64,000 nucleotides of DNA, taken from assembly GCA_003169975.1 (NCBI GenBank), contig PNAA01000022.1, positions 117,930 through 181,929 on the forward strand, written 5' to 3'. A program made the translations under genes and the position numbers. The notes beneath the pieces are model-generated. The model did no database searches. It worked only from the letters and a program-made list of their open reading frames with translations, and had not been told where the DNA came from. Source of the stretch: Spartobacteria bacterium. GTDB taxonomy: Bacteria; Verrucomicrobiota; Verrucomicrobiia; Chthoniobacterales; UBA10450. Below are positions 43,769-53,042 of the stretch, piece by piece (position 1 is the stretch's first letter; each line of letters opens with the position of its first letter).

Positions 43769-45190
43769 GTGGATCCTGCTAAAATTCACATCCTCGTGCT
43801 GGATCGCGATCCTGCTGCTGCGAGGACGATTTGCAAATCTCTGGATGCGCTCGGTTACCAGGTGTCGAGCGCTTCGAATGAGCCCGAAGCCATCGTTCTC
43901 GCCGAGCAGAAGCTTTTTAACCTCGTCGTAAAATCCTTCGATGCGCAGCGGATCGATGCCATCGCGCTGATGAATAAAATCCGCGGCATCACCCCCGATA
44001 CACAATTCATTTTCGTCAGCGACAAAGGAACGATCCGCACCGCTGTCGATTCAATCCGCCAAGGCGCGTTCGACTATCTCTCCAAGCCCATTAACGCGGA
44101 TCAGTTAGTGGAATCCGTAGGAAAGGCGCTCGATTATCAGGCGCTCGTGGCGGAAGACCAGCGACTGAGGCTGCGGCTGCGTCGCCGGTCGGAGCCGGAC
44201 ATCTTCGCCGGCAACAACGCCGCCATGCAGGAGATTAACCAACTTATTCGGCAGATCGCTGCCACAGAGGTGACTGTGTTGATTGAAGGCGAGAGCGGCA
44301 CCGGCAAGGAAATCATCGCCCGTGCCATCCATGAAAGGAGCCGCCGCAGCGCCCGTCCGTTCATCGCCGTGAATTGCGCCGCGCTGCCGGACAATTTGAT
44401 TGAGGCCGAGTTCTTCGGCCATGTGCGCGGCGCTTTCACCGGCGCCATCGGCGACCGGCAGGGGCGCTTCCAACTCGCCCATGGCGGCACACTTTTTCTC
44501 GATGAGATCGGCGATCTCTCGCCCAAGGGTCAGGGCGATTTACTCCGCGTTCTCGAGGACGGGATTTTCCGCCCTGTCGGCAGTCACAAAGTGGAGCGGG
44601 CCGACGCTCGCATCATCGCCGCGACAAACAAGAACCTCGAAGCCGACGGGATGAATGGAAGGTTTCGCGAAGACCTCTACTACCGTCTGAACATCATCAC
44701 GATTCACGTCCCTCCGCTGCGGGAGCGAGCCGAAGACACCTCGACGCTCGTGAAATCGTTCGCGGAACATTTCTGCGCCAAGCACCGCCGCCGCCAGAAG
44801 AAATTCAGCCGTGAAGTGGTCGCCTTTTTTCAGACACTCCGCTGGCCGGGCAATGTGCGGCAATTGCGCAATATCATCGAACGATTGGTTGTCACGATAC
44901 CTCGAAATGTGATCGAAATGGATGATCTCCCGGCCGCGCTCGTGCAATCCACGAAGCCGGACCAGGCCTTTACCATCCAGCCCGGAATGTCGCTTGCACA
45001 AGTCGAAGCCGAGTTGATCCGGCAAACGCTCTTGAAAGTGACCTCAAACCGAGGAGAGGCCGCCGCACGGCTAGGTATCAGCCGTCGAGCGTTGCAATAC
45101 AAAATCCGCCGCTACGGATTAGACCGCCTGCCAAAGACGCGGGCATACAAGTTGAACGCTCCAAAAGCCGCGACTCGACAGCCGATGTGA
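43769..45190 (+). CDS. NtrC-family sigma-54-dependent response regulator
   Basis: About 473 residues from GTG 43769; a GTG at 43718 would add 17 residues but lies inside a palindrome. Receiver (1-115): LVLDRDPAAAR; the usual phospho-acceptor position reads VVKSFDAQRIDA, so the Asp alignment is not ideal; Lys in LSKPIN. AAA+ domain: Walker A GESGTGKEIIARAIH, GAFTGA loop (FFGHVRGAFTGAIGDRQG), Walker B GGTLFLDEIGD. C-terminal Fis-type helix-turn-helix (GEAAARLGISRRALQYKIRRYG). It drives sigma-54 promoters; the targets might include the palindromes nearby or the Ehr operon. No kinase adjacent. Confidence 0.92.
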   Translation: MDPAKIHILVLDRDPAAARTICKSLDALGYQVSSASNEPEAIVLAEQKLFNLVVKSFDAQRIDAIALMNKIRGITPDTQFIFVSDKGTIRTAVDSIRQGAFDYLSKPINADQLVESVGKALDYQALVAEDQRLRLRLRRRSEPDIFAGNNAAMQEINQLIRQIAATEVTVLIEGESGTGKEIIARAIHERSRRSARPFIAVNCAALPDNLIEAEFFGHVRGAFTGAIGDRQGRFQLAHGGTLFLDEIGDLSPKGQGDLLRVLEDGIFRPVGSHKVERADARIIAATNKNLEADGMNGRFREDLYYRLNIITIHVPPLRERAEDTSTLVKSFAEHFCAKHRRRQKKFSREVVAFFQTLRWPGNVRQLRNIIERLVVTIPRNVIEMDDLPAALVQSTKPDQAFTIQPGMSLAQVEAELIRQTLLKVTSNRGEAAARLGISRRALQYKIRRYGLDRLPKTRAYKLNAPKAATRQPM

Positions 45191-45616
45191 AATGGGCCGC
45201 CGAGAGATTTGGCACGAGCTCAATCACGGAACCCATTGCCGCAAGCAGTCGCGAGTGTCAGTGACAACGACAAGTAGCGTATCCGCGAGTGGCTCGACAC
45301 CAAACCCGAACGTTGAACGTTGGCCGCACGATTTCATTGTCGGCATTATACAGCAGTCCAACAGCGCAATCACTTCGTCGATTGCGAGACAGTGGCGAAC
45401 CGCGGCATTTTTAATCGAAATCTCTCCCGGCCGTTCTGGCCTCAGCCGAATGGTGCCGCCGCACGAGGGAAAAAGGTGTCAAATCGGAGAAATAGGCCAC
45501 GAAGTAAGAGTGTAAAGGAGCGCGCCGAAATCAGGCTAATTCTCCGATTTTACCGCCCGCTGCAAGCGGTCTGCATTAGGCATGCAAGCGTGAGAGCAAG
45601 GCGGCGGCCCTTCCCG
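45191..45616. other. non-coding stretch, nothing recognised
   Basis: No ORF with recognisable protein signatures on either strand. One loose inverted repeat (AAATCGGAGAA near 45482 and its complement near 45543) lies about 50 bases apart. It separates the NtrC-type gene from the convergent PIN-domain remnant. Confidence 0.5.
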
Positions 45617-46605
45617 TTACGCGGCGGGACGGCGCGCAGCTTGCAAGAAGCTCGGTAATCTTTCAAGGTCCTCCCTGGGGATTCTAGATCCATGTGCGGC
45701 AATGATTTTTTGCAGAAAATCTGCAACGTCGGTGTCCGCAAGAATTAATCGGACTTGCTCATTTTCTAAGGCCGCTTTAACGACCAGAATTGCTTGTTCA
45801 GGGCTGAATTTCGGCACCGAGGCAAGCTCGCCGATTACGCGGTGCGTGTTAGTGAAACTCGTACTTGATCGTAAGGAATTGATCAAGGCGTTTTTCTCGT
45901 CGTTAGCAACAACATCTGCTTCTTCCGCGGCATACTGGGCAACCAAGAGCGAGATACGACCGAATAACCATAGTTTACCCTCCTTTTTTTCAGACCATTC
46001 ACGTTCCAAGAACCCTGAGGCCTGTCGGTGTCGAGGGGATTCTGGAAGTCGGAATCTCCGGTGATCAGATTCAATGCGGTTCCGGAAGGCACGACCGCAA
46101 GCAAGCTTTCCCAACTCAATGCGTCGCCAGAGGAATTCCTCTTGCCCGGAGGATTTCCGCGCTCCATGCGTGCCCTCGCTCGTTCTTCAATGTCGGCCGT
46201 AATGGGGATCACTGTCGCCTGATCGAACGATCTTTTTATCACGTGATCTGCCGGAAGAGTCTTCCCAACAGCATTTGCAATTAGAGCCTACGTCAGTTGA
46301 TTTTTTTGCTCAGTGTACGCGGTTCGCGCCAGTTCGAACTGCGAAAACTTGGGATGATCGCGGACTAACGGCGGAACAACATTGCCGTCGCCACCTTGCC
46401 GAAAGGCCTTCAACGCTTTGGCTATTGTCTCGTCTCGTTTTCTCTCGACCTCGTCCCGAACTTGCTCGGTAAGCCACAACCTTAAGTGATCCAGACTCAA
46501 GGCTGATTCCAACACTCTAACGCTTTCGCCTGAGAACTCGTAGAAGTTCAGGAAAATATTCGAATCAATGAAAACGTCTATCGTGGGCATCGCAACAACC
46601 GGCAT
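45617..46605 (-). pseudogene. DUF4935-like PIN-domain protein, broken by an in-frame stop and a frameshift
   Basis: Start at 46605: DVFIDSNIFLNFYEF (first PIN Asp), then WLTEQVRDEVERKRDETIAK. A TAG at 46288-46290 interrupts the frame, but the same frame continues without a break (ALIANAVGKTL...). It reaches SGDALSWESLLAVVP and LITGDSDFQNPLDTDRPQ, the distal acidic PIN motifs. Near 46010-46025 one base shift moves the frame; FLEREWSEKKEGKLWLFGRIS then follows to 45617, the usual DUF4935 ending. Intact, it would be about 330 residues, a metal-dependent ribonuclease-like protein. Last gene of a four-gene minus-strand set. Confidence 0.75.
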
Positions 46606-46676
46606 TTATGCCGCTTTTTCCAACGAAAACTTGCCAGCCGTCGCGGCGATGGCGCATTTCGATCGTTCTGGTAGTG

Positions 46677-47522
46677 CTACCCGACATGATGGATTCCCAC
46701 CGCTGGCAAAAGCGGGAGCAGTAGATCATAAACTTCCTTCAAAGCAGCGATTTTTTCGATTGCTGCCACCGCGACTGAAAGCAAGCCACGAACCCTCATC
46801 CAGTTGGAGGTCTCCTTCGACAATTCCGCCTCCGTTTCCGTCACTACCTCGCGAAGCTCGGTTTTCTGGACTGAGTTAAGCTCCTCGATGTTCGCAATTC
46901 GCTCGCTGAGCGTGCGCAGTGCTTCCTTTATCTTCTCCTTGTCGGCGGCGTTGATGTTGATGGGTCCGGCGTTGGCGAGGTTTTTGTCGCCCACCTGCAA
47001 GACCGCCACGGGTGAATTATTGAATGTGAACATTAGCGAATTCTTCCGATTGGATTCGTCTCTCATGATCTTGGCCATCAATAACTTGATCTCGAGCTTT
47101 TCGCTACGGCGAACGTCCTCCGTGTGCTCGTCGAATTGGTCGGCCGGGATGGCCCCGGCGCGCATGTTCGTGAAGTTAGTTCCGAGGCCAGTGCGAATTT
47201 CGCTTACGATCGGGTTGAATTTTGAATCAAAGAACTGGAGCAGCTCGTTAATCGAATCTTCACCGCGAGGCAGCTCTCCGCTATCGGCAACTTTCTTGAT
47301 CGATTCAAAGATGGCGGTGCCAATCTTGCTGACTTCGCCGCGTGTGGCCATGTACAACCGCGAAGGCTGAATAACTTCGCCGGCGAACGACTGGGCGAGC
47401 GCACGTTGCATAATGTGCCGCTGCTTGTCCATCCCACTAACGCGAAGGTCGACCGATACCTGCTCATCTAGGAGCGCTATGACCTGCGGCGAAATTGCGG
47501 GACGCCTGGTTCCGTCCGGCAT
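46677..47522 (-). CDS. unknown protein with helical C-terminus
   Basis: 281 residues; I do not recognise the family. The N-terminal 160 residues are mostly helical and charged. A beta-like centre (MFTFNNSPVAVLQVGDKN, then AGPININAADKEKI) resembles short Gly/Asn repeats found before helical effector regions in some phage-defence proteins; this is a weak analogy. A coiled coil follows (about 205-240). The C-terminal 40 residues are hydrophobic (LLSVAVAAIEKIAALKEVY, LLLPLLPAVG) and might insert into membrane. Four bases downstream of the next gene, and upstream of the PIN remnant. Confidence 0.6.
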   Translation of the reverse strand: MPDGTRRPAISPQVIALLDEQVSVDLRVSGMDKQRHIMQRALAQSFAGEVIQPSRLYMATRGEVSKIGTAIFESIKKVADSGELPRGEDSINELLQFFDSKFNPIVSEIRTGLGTNFTNMRAGAIPADQFDEHTEDVRRSEKLEIKLLMAKIMRDESNRKNSLMFTFNNSPVAVLQVGDKNLANAGPININAADKEKIKEALRTLSERIANIEELNSVQKTELREVVTETEAELSKETSNWMRVRGLLSVAVAAIEKIAALKEVYDLLLPLLPAVGIHHVG

Positions 47523-47525
47523 GAT

Positions 47526-47771
47526 TCAGAATCCCTCCGTTCGCGTCTGCGCGGTTTCGGCGCCGCAGCGATCGGTATTCGGCGGAATCACCCGCTCGAC
47601 CGCGCCGGCGGGGTTGAGAACGCGGACCTCGCCTGGGCTGAATTTCAAGCGCCCAACTGCATAGTCGGTTGCGAAAGCTTTCGCGTTTGGGCCGATGTAG
47701 AACGGCTCGACGCCGGGTGCTTCGAAGACCTGCCAGCCGCCGCGATGAGGGCGCACGTCGATCGTTCTCAA
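47526..47771 (-). CDS. small unknown protein
   Basis: About 81 residues from TTG 47771 (GGAGG lies four bases upstream and the start overlaps the previous stop, TTTGA). The sequence RTIDVRPHRGGWQVFEAPGV followed by FATDYAVGRLKF and VRVLNPAGAVERVIPP resembles DUF2188-like small beta proteins in length and in the GGWQV pattern. The function is unknown. Coupled to the membrane protein before it and the 281-residue protein after it. Confidence 0.55.
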   Translation of the reverse strand: MRTIDVRPHRGGWQVFEAPGVEPFYIGPNAKAFATDYAVGRLKFSPGEVRVLNPAGAVERVIPPNTDRCGAETAQTRTEGF

Positions 47772-48022
47772 AGAGCCTCCATCCCCTGCTTGCAAGCGTC
47801 CGGCCGGGCGTCGGCAATTTGCACATCGGCTGCTGCTACAGAGGGCGGCGGAGGCGCGTCTTTCAGCGGGGAGGCGAGGTGAAGTCGAATCCCTTGCAGC
47901 TCTCGGAGGCTTTCCCGAGAAACACGCGCGATCTGATTGCACTTCGAGATCACGATGAAAGGGAAAATGATCCAGGTGATCGCCCGGACGAACCCGACGA
48001 TCATGAAGACGAGGGAAACCAA
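47768..48022 (-). CDS. small membrane protein, unknown
   Basis: 84 residues. One hydrophobic segment (VSLVFMIVGFVRAITWIIFPFIVI, about residues 2-25) followed by a charged helix and a Pro-rich region. First gene of the cassette whose later members are a DUF2188-like protein, the 281-residue unknown and the PIN remnant. No family recognised. Confidence 0.5.
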   Translation of the reverse strand: MVSLVFMIVGFVRAITWIIFPFIVISKCNQIARVSRESLRELQGIRLHLASPLKDAPPPPSVAAADVQIADARPDACKQGMEAL

Positions 48023-48422
48023 GACCGCTCCTCCCGCAGCGCGGCGTCGCCGGCAGCGGCATCATTAGACGCCTGAGCGATTATCGGTGAGGGCAACATG
48101 AGCGTCGCCTCGTATAATAGTGGGCGCACATTGGTTTTGGGAAGAGCATTTTGCAGAATGCCGCGCTGAACCGGACGCCTCAACGAAAGTCGAAAACGCC
48201 CGGCTGTTCCCCCCAGAACGGTCGTTGATTACCAAACTTACATAGCAGAATGCAAGCAAAAAATCAGACCGATTTTGTTCGTGGGGGAATTGCCCCAAGA
48301 CTTACACGCCGCTCTGATGTGAACTGCAAACCCAAATCGCGCAATCCACATTTCTCGATTCTAGAGGGCGGCGGCTCTTTCCTTTTTCCATTGAGAGTAA
48401 AACCTGATAGTTTGAAATTGAG
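48023..48422. other. intergenic region between divergent units
   Basis: No supported gene. It must contain promoters for the leftward four-gene cassette and the rightward nfeD-slipin pair. I see no distinctive palindrome or repeat. Confidence 0.45.
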
Positions 48423-49706
48423 ATGAAGTTTGCGTTGACGTGCGTGGCTTTCTGCTTGGCGTGCGCAGCCACAGTCGTGGCGGGAAAGGTGTCTCTGATC
48501 AAAATCGATGGAGCTATCGGCCCGGCGACGGCGAGTTACATTTCGCGAAGTATCGAAGAAGCGCGGACGCAGCAGGCACAATGTCTGGTCATTCAACTCA
48601 ACACGCCGGGCGGTTTGCTCGATTCGACGCAAACGATTGTGCAAAGCTTTTTGGGGTCCACTGTGCCAGTGGTGGTTTATGTCGCTCCGACGGGCGCGAC
48701 CGCGACCAGTGCCGGTTGTTTCATTACGATTGCCGCAAGCATCGCGGCGATGGCGCCGGCCACGACCATTGGTGCGGCGCACCCGGTGGTGTTGGGCGGC
48801 AATCCGACCGGCGGCGAAGAAAAGCCCGACGAGACCATGAAGCAGAAGCTCGAGAACTTTTCCGTGAGCTACATGGAGGCGATCGCAGCCAAGCGCCATC
48901 GCAATGTCGATTGGGCTAAATCGGCGGTGCGCGAGAGTGCGTCGATCAGCGCGGAGAAAGCGCTCGAGTTAAAAGTCGTCGATCTAATCGCGGCCGATCT
49001 CCCAGACTTGTTAAAGCAATTGAACGGACGCGAGGTGGATGGCAAGACGCTCAAGACTTCCGGCGCTGTGGTTGAGGAGATCAAGATGTCTGCGTCCGAA
49101 CGCGTCTTCCAAAAGCTCTGGCGGCCTGAGGTCATGTTCATCCTGATGCTCATCGCGATGTACGGAATCATCGGTGAAATGACTACGCCCGGCGCGATCC
49201 TGCCCGGCGTGGTGGGCGCGATTGCGTTGATCCTGGCCCTCTATATGTCGGCGATCCTGCCGGTCAACGTGACGGGACTTGTCTTGATCGCGCTCGCACT
49301 CATGCTTTTCATCTTCGATGTCTATGCGCCCACGCACGGCGTCCTGACGATGGGCGGAGTCATTTCGTTTCTGATCGGCTCGCTCATGCTCTTCAACCGC
49401 GCCGATCCGCTCTTTCGTTTATCGCTCAGCTACATCATTCCGGCAACGCTCGTGACCACGGCGTTCTTTCTTTTTGTGGTCGGAAAAGGTTTGCGGGCGC
49501 AGCGCTTGCCGGTGAAGGCGGGCGCGGAAACGATGCTTGGAAAAACGGTGACCGCATTGACGCCAATCGACTCGCGCGGCGGCAGAATTTTCATCGAGGG
49601 CGAGTATTGGAACGCGGTCAGCGATACACCCATCGAAAAAGGAGAAGTAGCAGAGATCGCCGCAATGCAAGGATTAACCCTAAAACTTGTAACCAAAGGA
49701 GAATAA
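48423..49706 (+). CDS. NfeD-family membrane-bound serine protease (ClpP-class)
   Basis: 427 residues. The signal peptide is about 1-20. Residues 25-215 form a ClpP/SppA-like protease with LNTPGGLLDSTQTIV and the catalytic Ser in TGATATSAGCFI; the Lys partner is probably in the MKQKLEN region. Then a block of four membrane helices (about 235-345) and an OB-fold NfeD domain (GKTVTALTPIDSRGGRIFIEG). NfeD proteins cleave or control the neighbouring stomatin-like protein. Downstream slipin starts 5 bases later, the classic operon. Confidence 0.92.
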   Translation: MKFALTCVAFCLACAATVVAGKVSLIKIDGAIGPATASYISRSIEEARTQQAQCLVIQLNTPGGLLDSTQTIVQSFLGSTVPVVVYVAPTGATATSAGCFITIAASIAAMAPATTIGAAHPVVLGGNPTGGEEKPDETMKQKLENFSVSYMEAIAAKRHRNVDWAKSAVRESASISAEKALELKVVDLIAADLPDLLKQLNGREVDGKTLKTSGAVVEEIKMSASERVFQKLWRPEVMFILMLIAMYGIIGEMTTPGAILPGVVGAIALILALYMSAILPVNVTGLVLIALALMLFIFDVYAPTHGVLTMGGVISFLIGSLMLFNRADPLFRLSLSYIIPATLVTTAFFLFVVGKGLRAQRLPVKAGAETMLGKTVTALTPIDSRGGRIFIEGEYWNAVSDTPIEKGEVAEIAAMQGLTLKLVTKGE

Positions 49707-49711
49707 AAGTC

Positions 49712-50494
49712 ATGCCACTCGAAGGACCGTTGAAGTTAATTAGCTGGATCATACCCCTCATCATCTTGGCCGTGATCATTCTGCCGCAGATGATTCGCAT
49801 CCTGCGCGAATACGAGCGCGGCGTGATTTTCCGTCTCGGAAAATTACTCGGCGCGAAAGGGCCGGGGCTGATTTTCCTCATCCCGATGGTCGATCGAATG
49901 GTGCGAATGGATTTGCGCGTCGTGACCATCAGCGTCGAGAAGCAGGAGGTGATGACGCGTGACAACGTGCCGGTGACGGTCGATGCGGTTGTTTATTTCC
50001 GCGTGGTCGATCCGCAAGCCGCGGTCGTGAAAGTGGTGAACTTTCTCCAAGCCACCTCGCTGATGTCGCAGACGACGCTGCGCAGCGTGCTCGGCCAGGC
50101 GCCGCTCGATGACCTGCTTTCGCAGCGCGAGTCGATCAACCTGAAGTTGCAGGAGATCATCGACCGGCAAACCGAGCCGTGGGGCGTCAAAGTCACGGCG
50201 GTTGAGGTAAAGGACGTGGCGCTGCCCGACACGATGAAGCGCGCGATGGCCAAGCAGGCCGAAGCCGAGCGCGAGCGTCGCGCAAAGGTCGTCAACGCCG
50301 AGGGCGAATTTCAAGCGGCGGAAAAAATGGTGCAGGCCGCGGCGATGATGAGCAAGGAGCCGATCGCGCTGCAACTGCGCTTCCTGCAAACCATGCGCGA
50401 GATTTCCAGCGAGCACAATACGACCACCTTCCTGCCGATCCCGATGGATCTGTTTACGCCGTTCATGAACAAGAGCGGACGACCTGAGCAGTAA
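49712..50494 (+). CDS. slipin (stomatin/prohibitin family, SPFH domain)
   Basis: 260 residues from ATG 49712, preceded by AAAGGAGAA. Residues 10-30 are a membrane anchor; the SPFH domain follows (EYERGVIFRLGKLLGAKGPG, VTRDNVPVTVDAVVYFRV-type core, QTTLRSVLGQAPLDDLL), then an Ala/Glu-rich coiled coil (MAKQAEAERERRAKVVNAEGE). It makes membrane scaffolds and is a probable substrate of the upstream NfeD protease. Normal length. Confidence 0.94.
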   Translation: MPLEGPLKLISWIIPLIILAVIILPQMIRILREYERGVIFRLGKLLGAKGPGLIFLIPMVDRMVRMDLRVVTISVEKQEVMTRDNVPVTVDAVVYFRVVDPQAAVVKVVNFLQATSLMSQTTLRSVLGQAPLDDLLSQRESINLKLQEIIDRQTEPWGVKVTAVEVKDVALPDTMKRAMAKQAEAERERRAKVVNAEGEFQAAEKMVQAAAMMSKEPIALQLRFLQTMREISSEHNTTTFLPIPMDLFTPFMNKSGRPEQ

Positions 50495-50938
50495 GGGGAG
50501 AGCTGGGGTTAGTCTGTCTTAGGGCGTGCTGCCCAAATCGAGCGGACGGCTTGTGCCAGGGGCGAAGCGCGCCGCCGCGAGATTCATATGCCTCTGCTGA
50601 CGCGCTGCGATCGCGCTGCAGGCCGTTTGTACGGCGTTTGCCAGGGCGCCTACATCGCCGGTGCAAGCCGACTGCAAAGCCGTCAGAAATCGGCTTGACG
50701 CTGAATGGCCGAGCTGAGCAGCATCGCCAGCCGATGCGCTTTAGTACTTCCTACCGCTTTTCGTAATGCCTTGACTTCTTTATGCTGCACTCGAAAAGAC
50801 GTAAGCAGAATCGCAAACCGCTCTCGTCAGCCTCGGAATCAGACCGATCCTCGATCGCGATAATATCGAACGCACTGCCGTTGGCCTGGACATGATCACT
50901 GAAGCCATCGGCCAGGCTTCCGCTCGGGAGGACTCGAA
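50495..50938. other. non-coding stretch before the MuB-like ATPase gene, possible decayed gene
   Basis: No intact ORF with recognised features. A short open segment ending at 50939-50941 (ILDRDNIERTAVGLDMITEA, then a stop overlapping the ATPase start) could be the C-terminal remnant of an upstream transposase-like gene, but the evidence is thin. Confidence 0.35.
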
Positions 50939-52442
50939 GTGAGCAGCACAAGGCGAGCGACGGATGGCGCGCTTCATCAGGAAGGCTTCTGCTCATCGCC
51001 GGCGTTCAAAGATGGTTTGACGATCAATGCCCAAGTAGCCGCAAAGCGAATTGCGATCGTTCGAGAGGCGCACGTCCGCGAGATTCTTTGGTTTATCCAA
51101 TGGCGCAGCTTAACGCCTGGCGGGCTACAGCAGCTCTGCGACGAATTGATTTCGGCATTTCCGGAGCGAGTCGGAATGCCGACTCTCCGGAAGCTGCAAA
51201 AGGGGAGCGATCGGGAGCTGACCCACCGCGAGCATGAAATGCTTCGAAGCGAAAGTCGGGGTCGCCTCTCCGGCAGGTACGAAGATTGGTCGGACTTGTT
51301 CGCGCCTGACGATGCGATCCGGACGAATTCGTCACGCTATTTTCGAATCGCAGAGGTCGTTGAACAGCTGGCCAATACCTTACACAAGTTGCCTGAAAGA
51401 CTCGTCAAGTTCTGCGTTGATCCTAGCGAAGAAATCACAAAAGGAGTTTGGTATTTCGATGATTTGTTAGGCGTGTTGGTAACGCTTCGTGCGAGATTCA
51501 CGGCGGCGGCCCGTTCACGCCTTGCCGACACTCTCGTCACGCGGACGATAGGTGAAGCCCTCGACTTCTGTTTTGAGCAGCGACGCATGGTGCTGATTGA
51601 AGGCGTCGCCGGCATCGGTCGAACCGCGACGTTGAGGGCGTGGTGTGACGCGCAAGCGGGCCTCGTGAGGTATGTCGAAGTGCCTTCGTCCAACGATGAT
51701 CGCAGCTTCTATTCCAGCATGGCGCAGGCGCTCGGAGTTGCGCGCGGTTTTGCTTACAACCCGCAGCAAATCAAGTTGCGCGTCGAAGACACGCTCCGCG
51801 AAAGCGGCCTGATCATCGCCCTGGACGAAAGCCAATACCTCTGGCCCCAGTATCATCGCCCTCGGGGAATACCTCCTCGAATGCTTTGGCTGAAAACGCT
51901 TTTTGATGCCGGCACACCGTTTGCGCTTGTTGCCCACAGTGATTTTTCAAAATGGCAGGCGCACTACGTGAAGAAAACGTTGTGGTCGGATGAGCAATTC
52001 GTCCGGCGGTTGAACCGATCGATTGTCTTGTCGCCTGAGCACTCGAAAGAGGACATGCTGAAGATCGCGCGCGCAGTTTCCCGAGGGCGATCAGCGTAGT
52101 TGGAAATTGCTCGCGGGATACGCGCTCGCTGCTCCCAAGAAGCAAGCCAGCGGTATCGTGGAAGCGCTGGAAAGCGCGCGGTATCGCGCCAAACGGGCCG
52201 GCCGCTCGGCGGTGACGTTTGACGATATCAAAGCCGCGGTGACGATCGATCATCTCGGAGCGACCGGGGGCGATTCAGGGCCAGTGCAACGCGACTGCAA
52301 CGATCATGCGAAGCCGCTGCAATCCCCGCGCGGCGATCGCATGTCGGCCACCGATGCCACTCCTCGCGATTCTCCTGCAAACTTTTCCGGCCCCCCCTCA
52401 ATGGCGGCGCGGCTTGCCGAGCCGGTCAGCGCAGAAACGTAG
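50939..52442 (+). pseudogene. MuB/TniB-like AAA ATPase, frameshifted near its C-terminus
   Basis: GTG start with GGAGG seven bases upstream. The first part (386 residues) has a helical N-terminus and an AAA core: Walker A LIEGVAGIGRTATLR (about residue 220) and Walker B LIIALDESQYLWP. It stops at 52099. In the +1 frame, from about 52090, the protein continues as FPEGDQRSWKLLAGYALAAP, then GIVEALESARYRAKRAG and FDDIKAAVTIDHLG to 52442. That is the expected C-terminal lid of such transposition-target ATPases. A single extra base explains the break. No transposase is seen nearby. It may be the remnant of a Mu/Tn7-like element that made the island. Confidence 0.7.
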
Positions 52443-52566
52443 ACCAGCGATTAACTTCAGTTCGAGAAAGGGCAGCGCGAAAAGGGTTCGCGAACGGCAA
52501 CAGTGGGGCTCTAAGCGGAGATTTTGGAACTTTGCTCCGACTTTTTGGACAACTAGGTCGCGACGC

Positions 52567-52821
52567 TACACTTGGGTTTACATTTTGCGAGGGAAAACCG
52601 GCCGCCATTATATTGGCTCGACGGATGATTTGGAACGCCGATTGGCCGAGCATCGACGCGGGAGTAATCACACCACCCGACGGCTTGGTGGAGAGGTGGA
52701 ACTGGTTGCGCGAAAGCAGGTGGCGACAATCGCTGAAGCGCATGCTCTTGAGATGGAATTGAAACGCAAGAAGAACTCCAGGGTTGCGATCTTCGTTTTG
52801 CAATCGGCTCCTTCAGGCTGA
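52567..52821 (+). CDS. GIY-YIG nuclease domain (start unclear)
   Basis: About 84 residues from the tyrosine codon at 52567: YTWVYILRGKTGRHYIGSTD (GIY-YIG core), DLERRLAEHRRG (catalytic Arg), then EAHALEMELKRKKN (catalytic Glu) to 52821. These are URI/UvrC-type single-domain nucleases. No good start codon lies just before the domain (upstream in-frame sequence is poor), so the gene is either truncated or uses an unusual start. The stop is exactly where the tRNA-like fragment begins, so the nuclease gene is joined to it. Confidence 0.65.
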   Translation, partial: YTWVYILRGKTGRHYIGSTDDLERRLAEHRRGSNHTTRRLGGEVELVARKQVATIAEAHALEMELKRKKNSRVAIFVLQSAPSG

Positions 52822-52877
52822 GAGCAGCCCCGAAAGCCTTCGGGGTTGGTTCTGGGTTCAAGTCCAGTCAACCCACG
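52821..52877 (+). pseudogene. tRNA-like 3' half (altered anticodon arm + Lys-type T-arm and acceptor)
   Basis: Starts AGAGCA, then the same altered anticodon arm as at 32675 (29 of 31 bases identical between 52821-52851 and 32675-32705). Then come GGTT, CTGGG-TTCAAGT with one C missing relative to tRNA-Lys, CCAG and TCAACCC. The downstream 40 bases (ATGGCCTCGTGTGCG) also resemble the flank after tRNA-Lys (ATGGCTTGTGTGCG). No D-arm or 5' acceptor strand. It looks like the right-hand attachment scar of the island. Confidence 0.75.
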
Positions 52878-53042
52878 TTCATTATGGCCTCGTGTGCGAG
52901 TCTGCGAAGTCTTGGTGAGAATTTGCGGATTGGCCTGTTTACTCCGCCGCGGTACCACCCCCGGCCCCCATCTTCTCCCGAGTCGCGCACGGATTGTGCT
53001 TTCCGGAGAATATAGATTTTCCTGTCCGTTTCAGAATTACCT

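Noticed and set aside
52090..52105. Programmed frameshift in the MuB-like gene
   Set aside because: The site is not a classical -1 slippery heptamer with downstream structure, and other genes in the window carry similar single-base breaks, so an indel is simpler.
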